The notes: generated by a model not told the origin, from the sequence alone. 64,000 bases of DNA from Pseudomonas sp. CAN1 (GCF_030462585.1 NZ_JASMRU010000011.1:62001-126000), one strand, 5' to 3'. Shown: positions 37,002 to 46,948, counted from the first letter of the stretch. Program-made: numbers and translations.

Positions 37002-39371
37002 TCAGGACTGCCCTTCGGCGAGGAAGAACCAGGTGTCCAGGACCGAGTCGGGGTTCAGCGAGACGCTCTCGATACCCTGCTCCATCAGCCACTTGGCGAG
37101 GTCCGGGTGGTCCGACGGGCCCTGGCCGCAGATGCCGATGTACTTGCCGGCACGGTTGCACGCCTGGATCGCATTGGACAGCAGCTTCTTCACCGCCGGG
37201 TTACGTTCGTCGAACAGGTGCGCGACGATGCCCGAGTCACGGTCCAGGCCCAGGGTCAGCTGGGTCAGGTCGTTGGAGCCGATGGAGAAGCCGTCGAAGA
37301 ACTCGAGGAACTCGTCGGCCAGCAGGGCGTTGGACGGCAGCTCGCACATCATGATGACCTTCAGGCCGTTCTCGCCGCGCTTCAGGCCGTTGGTGGCCAG
37401 CAGGTCGACGACCTGGGAAGCTTCGCCGAGGGTACGCACGAAGGGCACCATCAGCTCGACGTTGGTCAGGCCCATCTCGTTGCGCACCTTCTTCATCGCG
37501 CGGCATTCGAGCTCGAAGCAGTCGCGGAAGGATTCGCTGATGTAGCGCGAGGCGCCGCGGAAGCCGAGCATCGGGTTCTCTTCTTCCGGCTCGTAGAGCT
37601 TGCCGCCGATCAGGTTGGCGTATTCGTTGGACTTGAAGTCCGACAGACGCACGATGACCTTCTTCGGCCAGAACGCAGCGGCCAGGGTGCTGACGCCCTC
37701 GACCAGCTTCTCGACGTAGAAGCCGACCGGATCGTCGTAACCGGCGATGCGCTTCTCGACGCTTTCCTTGATATCCGCCGGCAGGCTGGCGAAGTTCAGC
37801 AGCGCCTTGGGGTGCACGCCGATCATGCGGTTGATGATGAATTCCAGGCGGGCCAGGCCCACACCTTCGTTCGGCAGCTGGGCGAAGTCGAAGGCGCGAT
37901 CCGGGTTGCCGACGTTCATCATGATCTTGAACGGCAGCTCGGGCATGGCGTCGACCGAGTTCTGACGGATGTCGAAGCCCAGTTCGCCTTCGTAGATCAT
38001 GCCGGTGTCGCCTTCGGCGCAGGACACGGTCACACGCTGGCCGTCCTTCAGCGCCGCGGTGGCGTTGCCGCAACCGACGACTGCCGGGATGCCCAGCTCA
38101 CGGGCGATGATCGCCGCGTGGCAGGTACGGCCGCCACGGTTGGTGACGATGGCGCTGGCGCGCTTCATCACCGGCTCCCAGTCCGGGTCGGTCATGTCGG
38201 AGACCAGCACGTCGCCCGGCTGGACCTTGTCCATCTCGGAAACGTCGTGGATCACCTTCACCGGGCCGGCGCCGATGCGCTGGCCAATGGCACGGCCTTC
38301 GACCAGGACCTTGCCCTTCTCCTTGAGCAGGTAGCGTTCCATCACGTTGGCGCTGGAGCGGCTCTTCACGGTTTCCGGGCGGGCCTGCACGATGTACAGC
38401 TTGCCGTCGTCACCGTCCTTGGCCCACTCGATGTCCATCGGACGCTCGTAGTGCTTCTCGATGATCAGCGCCTGCTTGGCCAGCTCGGTCACTTCAGCGT
38501 CGGACAGGGCGAAGCGCGCGCGGTCGGCCTTCTCGACGTCGACCACCTTGACCGACTTGCCGGCCTTGGCTTCTTCGCCGTAGACCATCTTGATGGCCTT
38601 GCTGCCCAGGTTGCGACGCAGGATGGCCGGGCGGCCGGCTTCCAGGGTCGGCTTGTGGACGTAGAACTCGTCGGGGTTCACTGCGCCCTGTACCACGGTC
38701 TCGCCGAGGCCGTAGGCGCCGGTGATGAACACCACGTCACGGAAACCGGATTCGGTGTCCAGGGTGAACATCACCCCGGCGGTGCCGGTTTCCGAGCGGA
38801 CCATGCGCTGCACGCCAGCGGACAGGGCGACCAGCTTGTGGTCGAAGCCCTGGTGCACGCGGTAGGCGATGGCACGGTCGTTGAAGAGAGAGGCGAAGAC
38901 TTCCTTGGCCGCGCGGATCACGTTGTCCACGCCGCGGATGTTCAGGAAGGTTTCCTGCTGGCCGGCGAAGGAAGCGTCCGGCAGGTCTTCGGCGGTGGCG
39001 GAGGAACGCACGGCCACGGCCATGTTGTCGTTGCTGCCGGCCATCTCGGCGAAGGCCGTGCGAATCTCGGCATTCAGACGCTCGGGGAACTCGGCATCCA
39101 TCACCCACTGGCGGATCTGCGCGCCGGTCTTGGCCAGGGCGTTGACGTCGTCCACGTCGAGGGCGTCGAGGGCTGCGTGGATGCGCTCGTTCAGGCCGCT
39201 CTGTTCGAGGAAGTCACGGTAGGCCTGGGCGGTAGTGGCAAAGCCACCCGGTACGGAAACGCCGGCACCGGCGAGGTTGCTGATCATTTCGCCCAGGGAT
39301 GCGTTCTTGCCCCCCACAGTTTCGACATCGTGGACGCCGAGCTTATCGAGGGAAACTACGTACTCTACCAA
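37002..39371 (-). CDS. ppsA: phosphoenolpyruvate synthase
   Basis: 789-residue enzyme making PEP from pyruvate and ATP in gluconeogenesis. N-terminal ATP-grasp-like nucleotide domain ([31 protein letters not shown]), central phosphohistidine in [18 protein letters not shown]-terminal PEP/pyruvate barrel ending [17 protein letters not shown]. The Thr two residues before the His is the residue that PpsR phosphorylates. The start is TTG at 39371, with GGAGAG 6 bases upstream. Divergent from ppsR. Confidence 0.97.
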   Translation of the reverse strand: MVEYVVSLDKLGVHDVETVGGKNASLGEMISNLAGAGVSVPGGFATTAQAYRDFLEQSGLNERIHAALDALDVDDVNALAKTGAQIRQWVMDAEFPERLNAEIRTAFAEMAGSNDNMAVAVRSSATAEDLPDASFAGQQETFLNIRGVDNVIRAAKEVFASLFNDRAIAYRVHQGFDHKLVALSAGVQRMVRSETGTAGVMFTLDTESGFRDVVFITGAYGLGETVVQGAVNPDEFYVHKPTLEAGRPAILRRNLGSKAIKMVYGEEAKAGKSVKVVDVEKADRARFALSDAEVTELAKQALIIEKHYERPMDIEWAKDGDDGKLYIVQARPETVKSRSSANVMERYLLKEKGKVLVEGRAIGQRIGAGPVKVIHDVSEMDKVQPGDVLVSDMTDPDWEPVMKRASAIVTNRGGRTCHAAIIARELGIPAVVGCGNATAALKDGQRVTVSCAEGDTGMIYEGELGFDIRQNSVDAMPELPFKIMMNVGNPDRAFDFAQLPNEGVGLARLEFIINRMIGVHPKALLNFASLPADIKESVEKRIAGYDDPVGFYVEKLVEGVSTLAAAFWPKKVIVRLSDFKSNEYANLIGGKLYEPEEENPMLGFRGASRYISESFRDCFELECRAMKKVRNEMGLTNVELMVPFVRTLGEASQVVDLLATNGLKRGENGLKVIMMCELPSNALLADEFLEFFDGFSIGSNDLTQLTLGLDRDSGIVAHLFDERNPAVKKLLSNAIQACNRAGKYIGICGQGPSDHPDLAKWLMEQGIESVSLNPDSVLDTWFFLAEGQS

Positions 39372-39536
39372 GGTGATCTCTCCACTAAGTGTTGGAAAAG
39401 GTCATACAAGTCGGTGCGCTCCCACCCTTCTGGCCGGAGCCGGAAAAATGGGTGAGAATGCCCCGGCAAAGGGCCTAGCAAACGTGGGGCCTATCATAAC
39501 CAGGATTCGATCCTACCTATAAGGCCCGCAGCGCAC

Positions 39537-40355
39537 ATGAAACGAACTGCATTCTTCATTTCCGACGGCACCGGCATCACTGCCGAAACCCTCGGCCAGA
39601 GCCTCCTGGCGCAGTTCGAGAACATCAACTTCACCAAACTGACGCGACCTTACATCGATACCGAAGAAAAAGCGCGCGTCATGGTACAGCAAATCAACCG
39701 GGCTGCGGAGGCGGACGGGGCGCGACCGATCATCTTCGATACCATCGTCAACCGCGAGATCCGTTCGGTCCTTGCCCAGTCCAACGGGTTCATGATTGAC
39801 ATCTTCTCGACCTTTTTGTCCCCGCTGGAGCAGGAATTATCCTCAGACTCCTCGTATTCCGTCGGAAAATCTCACAGCATCGGCCACAACCCGCACTACA
39901 TGGAGCGGATCGATGCGGTGAACTTCGCCCTCGACAACGATGACGGCGCCCGCACCCACTACTACGACAAGGCCGACCTGATCCTGGTCGGCGTGTCGCG
40001 CTGCGGCAAAACGCCCACCTGCCTTTATATGGCCCTGCAGTACGGCATCCGCGCGGCGAACTACCCGCTGACCGAAGAGGACATGGAGCGCCTGCAGCTG
40101 CCCAACGCCCTCAAGCCCTACAAGCACAAGCTGTTCGGCCTGACCATCGACCCCGACCGGCTCACCGCCATCCGCCATGAGCGCAAGCCCAACAGCCGCT
40201 ACGCCAGCTTCGCCCAGTGCGAGTTCGAGGTACGCGAGGTGGAAAGCCTGTTCCGTCGCGAGAACATCGCCTACATCAACTCCACGCATTTCTCGGTGGA
40301 GGAGATCTCCGCCAAGATCCTCGTCGAGAAGGGCGTCGAGCGCCGGCTAAAGTAG
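39537..40355 (+). CDS. ppsR: PEP synthase regulatory protein (kinase/pyrophosphorylase)
   Basis: 272 residues, DUF299 family. It inactivates PpsA by ADP-dependent phosphorylation of the Thr next to the catalytic His and reverses this by phosphorolysis. The P-loop GVSRCGKT is at 152-159; the N-terminal [19 protein letters not shown] is the family signature. Divergently transcribed from its target ppsA, sharing a 165-base promoter region. Confidence 0.96.
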   Translation: MKRTAFFISDGTGITAETLGQSLLAQFENINFTKLTRPYIDTEEKARVMVQQINRAAEADGARPIIFDTIVNREIRSVLAQSNGFMIDIFSTFLSPLEQELSSDSSYSVGKSHSIGHNPHYMERIDAVNFALDNDDGARTHYYDKADLILVGVSRCGKTPTCLYMALQYGIRAANYPLTEEDMERLQLPNALKPYKHKLFGLTIDPDRLTAIRHERKPNSRYASFAQCEFEVREVESLFRRENIAYINSTHFSVEEISAKILVEKGVERRLK

Positions 40356-40511
40356 CGGCTACGCCCCGACAAGTCTCCCCAACCGACGGCCGGCATCACC
40401 GGCCGTTCGAGTTTCTGCAGCCTTTCATTCGGGCGCCTATCATTCTCCGAACCCGCGTCTTACCCGTGGCAGTTTTCACGGATCGGGCATTCCCCGGCAC
40501 AGGAGAGCGCC

Positions 40512-42161
40512 ATGCGAGAATGTCAGTACCTGATTCTGGTTGCCCTGTTGGCCCTGGCCGGTTGCGACTCGGGCGACAAGCCCGGCGCCAAGACCGCCGC
40601 CGCAGCCACTCCCCCCGCCAGCCCACCGGCTGCCACGGCTCCCCCTCCTCCAGCCCCGCCCGCTGCTCCGCCTGCCGTTGAACCGGCGGCTCCAGCCCTG
40701 GCCCCGGCGGCGGCACCCGCCGCACCCGCGCAGGCGGTGTTCAGCGTCGAGGAACTCGACCAGATGCTCGCGCCACTGGCGCTGTATCCCGACTCGCTGC
40801 TGGCGCAGGTGCTGATGGCCACCACCTACCCCGGCAACGTGGCCGATGCCGTGGCCTGGTCGAAGGCCAACCCCAAGGCGTCCGGCGATGAGGCGGTGAA
40901 GCAGGTCGCCAATCAGCCCTGGGACCCGAGCGTGCAGTCGCTGGTGGCCTTCCCCCTGGTGCTGGCCACCCTGGGGCAGGACCCGGTGTGGGTGCAGCGC
41001 GTCGGCGACGCCTTCCTCGCCCAGCCCGATGCGGTGATGGACTCCATCCAGCGCCTGCGTCGCCAGGCCCAGGCTGCCGGCAACCTGAAGTCCAACGAGC
41101 AGCAGACCGTCACGGTCCAGCCGGCCGCCGCGCCAGCGCCGGCGCAACCGGCATCCAGCGGCAGCACCACGGTCGTACAGCAGGCGGCACCGGCGCAGAC
41201 CATCGTCATCGAGCCGGCCAATCCCCAGGTGGTCTACGTGCCCAGCTACAACCCCACCCAGGTCTATGGCACCTGGGCCTACCCGGCCAGCCCGCCGGTG
41301 TATTACCCGCCACCGCCCGAATACCCTGTAGCGACAGCGCTGGCCACCGGGCTGGCGTTCGGTGCAGGGGTGGCCATCGTCGGTTCGCTCTGGGGCGACT
41401 GCGACTGGAACGACCACGAGATCGACGTCGACGTGGAGCACTACAACAACTTCAACAGCAACATCAATCGAAACGTGAACCGCCAGTTCAACCAGAACAT
41501 CAATGGCAACCGCGCCACCTGGCGCCACGACCCCACCTACCGCAACGGCGTGCCCTACCGCGACGCCGCCAGCCGCGAGCAGTACAGCCGCCGACTGGCC
41601 GGTGGCGAGCAGCGCGAGGGCATGCGCGGCTTCGACTCGGCCCGCGCCGAGGAGCGTTCGCGGGCGCGGGAAAGCCTGGCCCAGCGTGGCGTGGCACCAG
41701 CGATGAACAACGAGCAGGCGCGCCAGCGCGCCCAGGCCGCGACCCGCGACCTGCGCGACAACCCGCAGGCACTGCAGCGTGCCCAGCAAGGCAACCGCGA
41801 GCTACGCGACAACAACCAGGCCCGTGAACGTGCGCAAGCCGCCACCCGCGAACTGAACCGCAATCCGGACAACCGCCAGCGCGCCCAGAATGCCGTGCAG
41901 AACCGCAGCAACCAGGCGCAACAGCGGCCGCGGGCGCAGAACAACCAGCAGATTCGCGAGCAGGCTCGCCAGCAGCACGCCCGTGCCCAGGCCCCACGCA
42001 ACAATGCCTTCGCCGGCGCGAACAACCCGCGACAGTCGCGCGAACTCGCCAACCGTGGCCAGGCCAGCCGCGCCGCCGCAAGCCGACCGCAGGCCGTACG
42101 CGCCGGTCACACCGTTCAACGTCCCGCCCGCGCGCCTTCGGGCGGCGGTCGGCGCCGCTAG
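40512..42161 (+). CDS. DUF3300 lipoprotein with Arg/Gln/Asn-rich tail
   Basis: 549 residues. Lipobox LALAGC with the modified Cys at 18 followed by Asp; a Pro/Ala linker to about 75; the DUF3300 domain (LAPLALYPDSLLAQVLMATT, PQVVYVPSYNPTQVYG) to about 260; a hydrophobic glycine-rich stretch (LATGLAFGAGVAIVGSLWG); then a 240-residue low-complexity tail rich in Asn, Arg, Gln and Ala with repeated RAQAATRDLRDN-like units. The function is unknown. The tail could bind polyanions or peptidoglycan. It is paired with a DUF2950 gene 10 bases downstream, a common pairing in proteobacteria. Confidence 0.85.
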   Translation: MRECQYLILVALLALAGCDSGDKPGAKTAAAATPPASPPAATAPPPPAPPAAPPAVEPAAPALAPAAAPAAPAQAVFSVEELDQMLAPLALYPDSLLAQVLMATTYPGNVADAVAWSKANPKASGDEAVKQVANQPWDPSVQSLVAFPLVLATLGQDPVWVQRVGDAFLAQPDAVMDSIQRLRRQAQAAGNLKSNEQQTVTVQPAAAPAPAQPASSGSTTVVQQAAPAQTIVIEPANPQVVYVPSYNPTQVYGTWAYPASPPVYYPPPPEYPVATALATGLAFGAGVAIVGSLWGDCDWNDHEIDVDVEHYNNFNSNINRNVNRQFNQNINGNRATWRHDPTYRNGVPYRDAASREQYSRRLAGGEQREGMRGFDSARAEERSRARESLAQRGVAPAMNNEQARQRAQAATRDLRDNPQALQRAQQGNRELRDNNQARERAQAATRELNRNPDNRQRAQNAVQNRSNQAQQRPRAQNNQQIREQARQQHARAQAPRNNAFAGANNPRQSRELANRGQASRAAASRPQAVRAGHTVQRPARAPSGGGRRR

Positions 42162-42171
42162 GAGACGAGCC

Positions 42172-43065
42172 ATGGCCATCGCATCGCGCCTGCTGGCGCT
42201 CGCCCTCCTCGCCGTCCTGCCCACCAGCCTGCTGGCCCAGGACAGCTTCCCCACCCCTGACGCCGCCGCCGAGGCCTTCATCGCCGCACTGGGTACCGAG
42301 AAGGCCGACCCGGAACGCCTGGCCGCCCTGCTGGGCAAGGACTGGCACACCTACATCCCCACCGCCGGCATCGACCGCAGCGAGGTAGATGCCTTCCTCG
42401 CCCATTACAAGGACAAGCACCAGATCGAGCAGGACAATGCCCACCTCGCCCACCTGGTAGTCGGCAACGATCCCTGGACGCTGCCCTTGCCCATCGTCCA
42501 CGCGAAGAATGGCTGGGCGTTCGACGCCAAGGCCGGTGGCGAGGAAATCCGCATTCGCCGTATCGGCCGCAACGAGGAGTCGGCGCTGGAAGCCGTGCAG
42601 GCGTACCACGACGCGCAGCTGGACTACGCCGAGGTCGATCGCAACGGCGACGGCGTCCTCGAATACGCCCGCCAGTTCGTCAGCAGCGACGGCCAGCATG
42701 ACGGCCTGTACTGGCCGGAAGAGGTCGGCGGCGAGGAGAGTCCGCTCGGCCCGCTGTTCGGCGATGAGCTGCCCGGCGACGGCTGGCATGGTTACCGCTA
42801 TCGCATCCTCACCGCCCAGGGCCCTTCCGCCCCCGGCGGCGCCTACGACTACCTGATCGGCGGCCGGATGACCCGCGGCTTCGCCCTGGTGGCCTGGCCG
42901 GTGAAATACGGCGATACCGGGGTGATGAGCTTCATGATCAGCCACGACGGCGAGATTTTTTCCCGCAACCTGGGACCGGACAGCGCGAAGATCGCCATGA
43001 AGATGACCCGCTTCGACCCGGACAGCAGCTGGACGGAGGTCACCCCGCCCGAGGCGAAGCCCTGA
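42172..43065 (+). CDS. DUF2950 exported protein
   Basis: 297 residues. Signal peptide to about residue 23 (ALLAVLPTSLLAQ). The DUF2950 body includes DRNGDGVLEYARQFVSSDG, an EF-hand-like acidic loop, and GGRMTRGFALVAWPVKYGDTG and ends SWTEVTPPEAKP. Start at 42172 with GGAGACGAG upstream; the frame is open far upstream, but that part overlaps the previous gene. Co-transcribed with the DUF3300 gene. Function unknown; secreted or periplasmic. Confidence 0.85.
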   Translation: MAIASRLLALALLAVLPTSLLAQDSFPTPDAAAEAFIAALGTEKADPERLAALLGKDWHTYIPTAGIDRSEVDAFLAHYKDKHQIEQDNAHLAHLVVGNDPWTLPLPIVHAKNGWAFDAKAGGEEIRIRRIGRNEESALEAVQAYHDAQLDYAEVDRNGDGVLEYARQFVSSDGQHDGLYWPEEVGGEESPLGPLFGDELPGDGWHGYRYRILTAQGPSAPGGAYDYLIGGRMTRGFALVAWPVKYGDTGVMSFMISHDGEIFSRNLGPDSAKIAMKMTRFDPDSSWTEVTPPEAKP

Positions 43066-43067
43066 AT

Positions 43068-43105
43068 GCCGCGCTGCCGGGCCGTCCACGACCCGGCAGC
43101 GCGGC
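43068..43105 (+). terminator. strong stem-loop after the DUF2950 gene
   Basis: A perfect 14-bp hairpin GCCGCGCTGCCGGG/CCCGGCAGCGCGGC starts 2 bases after the stop codon. No T-run follows, so efficiency as an intrinsic terminator is uncertain. Confidence 0.5.
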
Positions 43106-43363
43106 GGCTACGCCTGGCGGTGCCACTCGCCAAGCTGTCATTGACTTGTCACTGATCCTTCACCGACCCACCCTTAGCCTGAAACAAATAGCCTGCCAAG
43201 GCGTCAACCGGCTGTCGCCAGCGAAAAACCACATGATAGAATTCGCCGCGCTATTGCCTGGCGTCACCAGGCCACGCCGGCCAGCCTGCCGGCCACAGCC
43301 ACATGGGGTGACGACCGGGGCGTTTCTTTTCAAGGCTTTGCGGCCCCTCACTCATCAAGGCCC

Positions 43364-43906
43364 ATGAGACTCAAGCCCCCAGCCCTACTGCTGCTGGTCA
43401 GCACACTCTTCTTCTGCAGCCTCGGCATGGCCGCCGGCAAGACCGTGTATGGCCTGAACGAGTACGCCCGCATCGACGATCCGGATATCGAACTGGCCGC
43501 CAAGCTCGACACCGGCGCCAAGACCGCCTCCCTCAGCGCTCGCGACATCAAGCGCTTCAAGCGCGATGGCGAGACCTGGGTGCGCTTCTACCTGGCCACC
43601 GATACTGCCGACAGCCAGCCGATCGAGAAGCCGCTGGCGCGCATCAGCAAGATCAAGCGTCGCCACGGCGACTACGATCCCGACGAGGGCAAGGCCTACA
43701 CCGCCCGCCCGGTGATCGAACTGCAGCTGTGCATGGGCAAGGCCCTGCGCACCATCGAAGTGAACCTTACCGACCGCAGCGCCTTCCAATACCCGCTTCT
43801 GATCGGCTCCGACGCCCTCAAGCGGTTCGGCGCGCTGGTCGACCCGAGCCTGAAATACGCCGCCGGCAAGCCCGGTTGCCAACCCGTAGCGAAACCTGCC
43901 GAGTAA
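43364..43906 (+). CDS. retropepsin-like aspartic peptidase (PF05618 type)
   Basis: 180 residues, exported (signal peptide to about 24, SLGMAAG). The aspartic catalytic motif AKLDTGAKTASLSA places the nucleophilic Asp at 49; a downstream LLIGSDALKRFGA completes the family pattern. One such chain would form an active dimer like viral proteases. First of three genes spaced by 4 and 3 bases (protease, inactive transglutaminase-membrane protein, ATP-grasp ligase). Its substrate is unknown; the partner genes suggest it cuts or trims a peptide that the ligase builds. Confidence 0.88.
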   Translation: MRLKPPALLLLVSTLFFCSLGMAAGKTVYGLNEYARIDDPDIELAAKLDTGAKTASLSARDIKRFKRDGETWVRFYLATDTADSQPIEKPLARISKIKRRHGDYDPDEGKAYTARPVIELQLCMGKALRTIEVNLTDRSAFQYPLLIGSDALKRFGALVDPSLKYAAGKPGCQPVAKPAE

Positions 43907-43910
43907 TCCC

Positions 43911-45446
43911 ATGCGCTCTCTTACCCTGCATCTGAAGGTCCTGATCGCCATCCTGCTGACGCTGGGCGTCGCGATCACCGCCTACCAGATCTTCGTCCTC
44001 GGCATTCCCATGACCGAAGCCGAGACCGACGACCTGTGGAACATCGACGCCAAGGTCGAGTTCGTCGCCACGCCGAAGACTCCGGTGAAGGTGCAGATGT
44101 TCGTGCCGCCGCTGACCCAGGATTACGTCAGCCTCAACGAGAGCTTCGTCTCCAACAACTACGGCGTGGGCATCAACCGCGCCGACGGCAACCGCAAGGT
44201 GACCTGGTCGTCGCGTCGCGCCAGCGGCCAGCAGACCCTCTACTACCGCCTGGTACTGACCAAGCGCTTTGCCGGCGCCGCCGCCGAGAAGGCCAAGGAG
44301 AAAGGCCCGATCTTCCGCGACAGCCTGCCCCTGGAAGGCCCGGACAAGATCGCCGCCGAAGCCCTGATCGCGCCGATCCGCCAGCACTCGGCGGACGTCG
44401 AGACCTTCGTCAGCGAAGCGATCAAGCGCGCCAACAACCTCAACGACGACAACGTCAAGCTGCTGCTGGCCGGCGATACCAGCCTGGACAAGCGCTCCCA
44501 CGTGGTCGAGACCCTGCTCGCGGTGGCCCACGTGCCGCTGGAGCGCGTGCACACCATCCGCCTGGTCGCCAACCAGCCGCAGCAGCCCGAACTCTGGCTG
44601 CGCAGCTACAACGGCAAGGAATGGCTGTACTTCAACCCGGAAACCGGCGAGCGCGGGCTGCCCGCCGACCGCCTGATCTGGTGGCTGGGTGACGAAAGCC
44701 TGCTGTCCATCGAGGGCGGCAAGAAGGCCCAGGTCAACTTCAGCCTGAACAGCAGCGAGATGAACGCCATCCGCCTGGCCAAGCTGTCCGACGAGAACAC
44801 CGACGCCGCGTTCCTCGAGTACTCGCTGTACGGCCTGCCGCTGTCCACCCAGCAGACCTTCCAGATCATGATCATGATCCCCTTCGGCGTGCTGGTGATC
44901 CTGATCCTGCGCAACCTGATCGGCGTGCAGACCCTCGGGACCTTCACTCCAGTGCTGATCGCCCTGGCCTTCCGCGAGACCGGCCTGCAGTGGGGTATCG
45001 GCCTGTTCACCGTGATCACCGCGCTGGGCCTGTCGCTACGCTCGTACCTGGAACATCTCAAGTTGCAGATGCTGCCACGGCTGTCGGTGGTACTGACCTT
45101 CGTGGTGGTGATGATCGCCGCCATCAGCCTGCTCAGCCACAAGCTCGGCTTCGAGAGCGGCCTGTCGGTCGCCCTGTTCCCCATGGTGATCCTGACCATG
45201 AGCATCGAGCGCCTGTCGATCACCTGGGAAGAACGCGGGGCCGCCCACGCCATGAAGGCCGCCATCGGCACCCTGTTCGCCGCTGCCCTGGCGCACATGC
45301 TGATGCGCGTACCGGAACTGGTGTACTTCGTGTTCACCTTCCCGGCCGTGCTGCTGATCCTGGTGTCGTTCATGCTGGCGATGGGTCGCTACCGCGGTTA
45401 CCGCCTGACCGAACTGTTCCGCTTCAAAGCCTTCCTCAAGGACTAA
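43911..45446 (+). CDS. inactive transglutaminase fused to seven-helix membrane domain
   Basis: 511 residues. One N-terminal helix (VLIAILLTLGVAITAYQIFV), an extracytoplasmic transglutaminase-like domain of about 250 residues without a Cys-His-Asp triad (no cysteine is present in it), then a bundle of about seven helices from residue 315 (FQIMIMIPFGVLVILILRNL) ending RYRGYRLTELFRFKAFLKD. Membrane partner between the exported protease and the cytoplasmic ATP-grasp enzyme. Known as a comparative-genomics family; no biochemical function is certain. Confidence 0.87.
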   Translation: MRSLTLHLKVLIAILLTLGVAITAYQIFVLGIPMTEAETDDLWNIDAKVEFVATPKTPVKVQMFVPPLTQDYVSLNESFVSNNYGVGINRADGNRKVTWSSRRASGQQTLYYRLVLTKRFAGAAAEKAKEKGPIFRDSLPLEGPDKIAAEALIAPIRQHSADVETFVSEAIKRANNLNDDNVKLLLAGDTSLDKRSHVVETLLAVAHVPLERVHTIRLVANQPQQPELWLRSYNGKEWLYFNPETGERGLPADRLIWWLGDESLLSIEGGKKAQVNFSLNSSEMNAIRLAKLSDENTDAAFLEYSLYGLPLSTQQTFQIMIMIPFGVLVILILRNLIGVQTLGTFTPVLIALAFRETGLQWGIGLFTVITALGLSLRSYLEHLKLQMLPRLSVVLTFVVVMIAAISLLSHKLGFESGLSVALFPMVILTMSIERLSITWEERGAAHAMKAAIGTLFAAALAHMLMRVPELVYFVFTFPAVLLILVSFMLAMGRYRGYRLTELFRFKAFLKD

Positions 45447-45449
45447 GCC

Positions 45450-46436
45450 ATGTTCGGCCTGATCAAGCGATGGAAAGCCCTGGAAGCCCTCGGCATCATG
45501 GGCATCAACCGACGCAACGCGGACTACGTGCTCAAGTACAACCAGCGGCACCTGTTCCCGATCGTCGACGACAAGATCATCACCAAGCAGCGCGCCATCG
45601 AGGCGGGGATCAACGTTCCGGAAATGTACGGGACCATCTCCACCGAGAAGGAAATCGAGCGCCTGCCGGAGATCATCGGCGAGCGCAGCGACTTCGTCAT
45701 CAAGCCGGCGCAGGGCGCCGGCGGCGACGGCATCCTGGTGATCGCCGACCGCTTCGAGGGCCGTTACAAGACGGTCTCCGGGCGGATCATCAGCCATGAG
45801 GAAATCGAGCATCAGCTCTCCAGCATCCTCACCGGCCTGTACTCCCTGGGCGGCCACCGCGACCGCGCGCTGATCGAGTACCGGGTGACCCCGGACCAGA
45901 TCTTCAAGAGCATCAGCTACGAAGGCGTGCCGGACATCCGCATCATCGTGCTGATGGGCTACCCGGTGATGGCCATGCTGCGCCTGCCGACCCGCCAGTC
46001 CAACGGCAAGGCCAACCTGCACCAGGGCGCCATCGGCGTCGGTGTGGACCTGGCCACCGGCCTGACCTTGCGCGGCACCTGGCTGAACAACAAGATCAGC
46101 AAGCACCCCGACACCACCAACGCGGTGGACGGCGTGCAGCTGCCCTTCTGGGACGGCTTCATGAAGCTCGCCGCCGGCTGCTACGAACTCTGCGGCCTGG
46201 GCTACATCGGCGTGGACATGGTGCTGGACCAGGACAAGGGCCCGCTGATCCTCGAACTCAACGCCCGCCCCGGCCTGAACATCCAGATCGCCAACGACTG
46301 CGGCCTGACCCTGCGTACCCATGCCGTCGAGGCGCATATCGCCGAGATGGAAGCCAAGGGTGTGAAGGAAACGGTAGAGGAGCGTGTGCGCTTCGCCCAG
46401 GAGCTGTTCGGCCACGTACCGCCGAAGGAAATCTGA
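45450..46436 (+). CDS. ATP-grasp alpha-L-glutamate ligase-like protein
   Basis: 328 residues, soluble. ATP-grasp signatures: the flexible loop FVIKPAQGAGGDGILVI and the metal-binding ILELNARPGLNIQIAN. RimK-related, so ATP-dependent amide bond formation to an amino acid or peptide is likely. Last of the three-gene operon, 3 bases after the membrane protein, and followed by a good terminator. The substrate cannot be predicted. Confidence 0.88.
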   Translation: MFGLIKRWKALEALGIMGINRRNADYVLKYNQRHLFPIVDDKIITKQRAIEAGINVPEMYGTISTEKEIERLPEIIGERSDFVIKPAQGAGGDGILVIADRFEGRYKTVSGRIISHEEIEHQLSSILTGLYSLGGHRDRALIEYRVTPDQIFKSISYEGVPDIRIIVLMGYPVMAMLRLPTRQSNGKANLHQGAIGVGVDLATGLTLRGTWLNNKISKHPDTTNAVDGVQLPFWDGFMKLAAGCYELCGLGYIGVDMVLDQDKGPLILELNARPGLNIQIANDCGLTLRTHAVEAHIAEMEAKGVKETVEERVRFAQELFGHVPPKEI

Positions 46437-46452
46437 GGCGCCCTGCCCCACG

Positions 46453-46482
46453 AAAAAGCCCGGCGATTGCCGGGCTTTTTCT
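46453..46482 (+). terminator. terminator after the ATP-grasp gene
   Basis: AAAGCCCGGC, loop GATT, GCCGGGC followed by TTTTTCTT. Confidence 0.9.
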
Positions 46483-46508
46483 TACCTGTCGCAGTTGCCT
46501 GCAGTTAC

Positions 46509-46579
46509 GTAGGGCGCATAACGCCAGCGGCGTTATCCGCCGATGCGGCGGATAACCCGTGCCGGGTTATGCGCCCTAC
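46509..46579. repeat. REP family B, copy 1
   Basis: GTAGGGCGCATAACGCCAGC to GTTATGCGCCCTAC, a 71-base imperfect palindrome with CGTTATCCGCC/GGCGGATAACC inside. Copy 2 is at 46736. Confidence 0.85.
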
Positions 46580-46608
46580 ATAGCCGCCGTGAGCGCCGGT
46601 GTGTGTCT

Positions 46609-46699
46609 GTAGGAGCGAGCTTGCTCGCGAACGGATTTCCCTTTGACGCCGGTGTTGGGCGGTTCGCGAGCAAGGACTGGGCGTCCCCCTCGGTCCTAC
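46609..46699. repeat. REPIN-type inverted repeat, copy 3
   Basis: GTAGGAGCGAGCTTGCTCGC at left; the right end is diverged (GGACTGGGCGTCCCCCTCGG then TCCTAC). Confidence 0.8.
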
Positions 46700-46735
46700 G
46701 AAAAAACAAACCAGCCCGCCGTGGTCGGAGCGTGC

Positions 46736-46806
46736 GTAGGGCGCATAACGCCAGCGGCGTTATCCGCCGATGCGGCGGATAACCCCTGCCGGGTTATTCG
46801 CCCTAC
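46736..46806. repeat. REP family B, copy 2
   Basis: Nearly identical to copy 1 at 46509; ends GTTATTCGCCCTAC (one substitution against the left arm). Confidence 0.85.
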
Positions 46807-46834
46807 AAACCGCAATGAGCGCCAGCGTGTATCT

Positions 46835-46923
46835 GTAGGAGCGAGCTTGCTCGCGAACGGGTTTCCCCATTGACGCTGGCGTTGAGCGGTTCGCGAGCAA
46901 GGACTGGGGCCCCTCGATCCTAC
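46835..46923. repeat. REPIN-type inverted repeat, copy 4
   Basis: Same left end as copy 3 (GTAGGAGCGAGCTTGCTCGC); right end CCCCTCGATCCTAC. Close to the end of the fil operon. Confidence 0.8.
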
Positions 46924-46948
46924 GAAGAGCAGCAAGGCGCGGCCGGAG

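Larger units (their letters stand above)
46509..46923. repeat. tandem duplication of a REP-B/REPIN unit
   Basis: The order B-A-B-A repeats with a period of about 227 bases (B 46509 and 46736; A 46609 and 46835), and the spacers between B and A are also alike (GAGCGCCGGTGTGT and GAGCGCCAGCGTGT). The 512-base gene-free stretch from 46437 holds a terminator and this duplication, and nothing coding. Confidence 0.75.

Noticed and set aside
36945-39455. 836-codon open frame opposite ppsA
   Set aside because: Same reason: GC-rich antisense frame, His/Val/Leu-rich, no recognisable domain.
41500-43089. 529-codon minus-strand frame opposite DUF3300/DUF2950
   Set aside because: The plus-strand genes have signal peptides and coherent family motifs; the antisense frame has none.
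46437-46948. Search for a small gene in the intergenic stretch
   Set aside because: All short open frames lie within REP sequence and have no ribosome-binding site.
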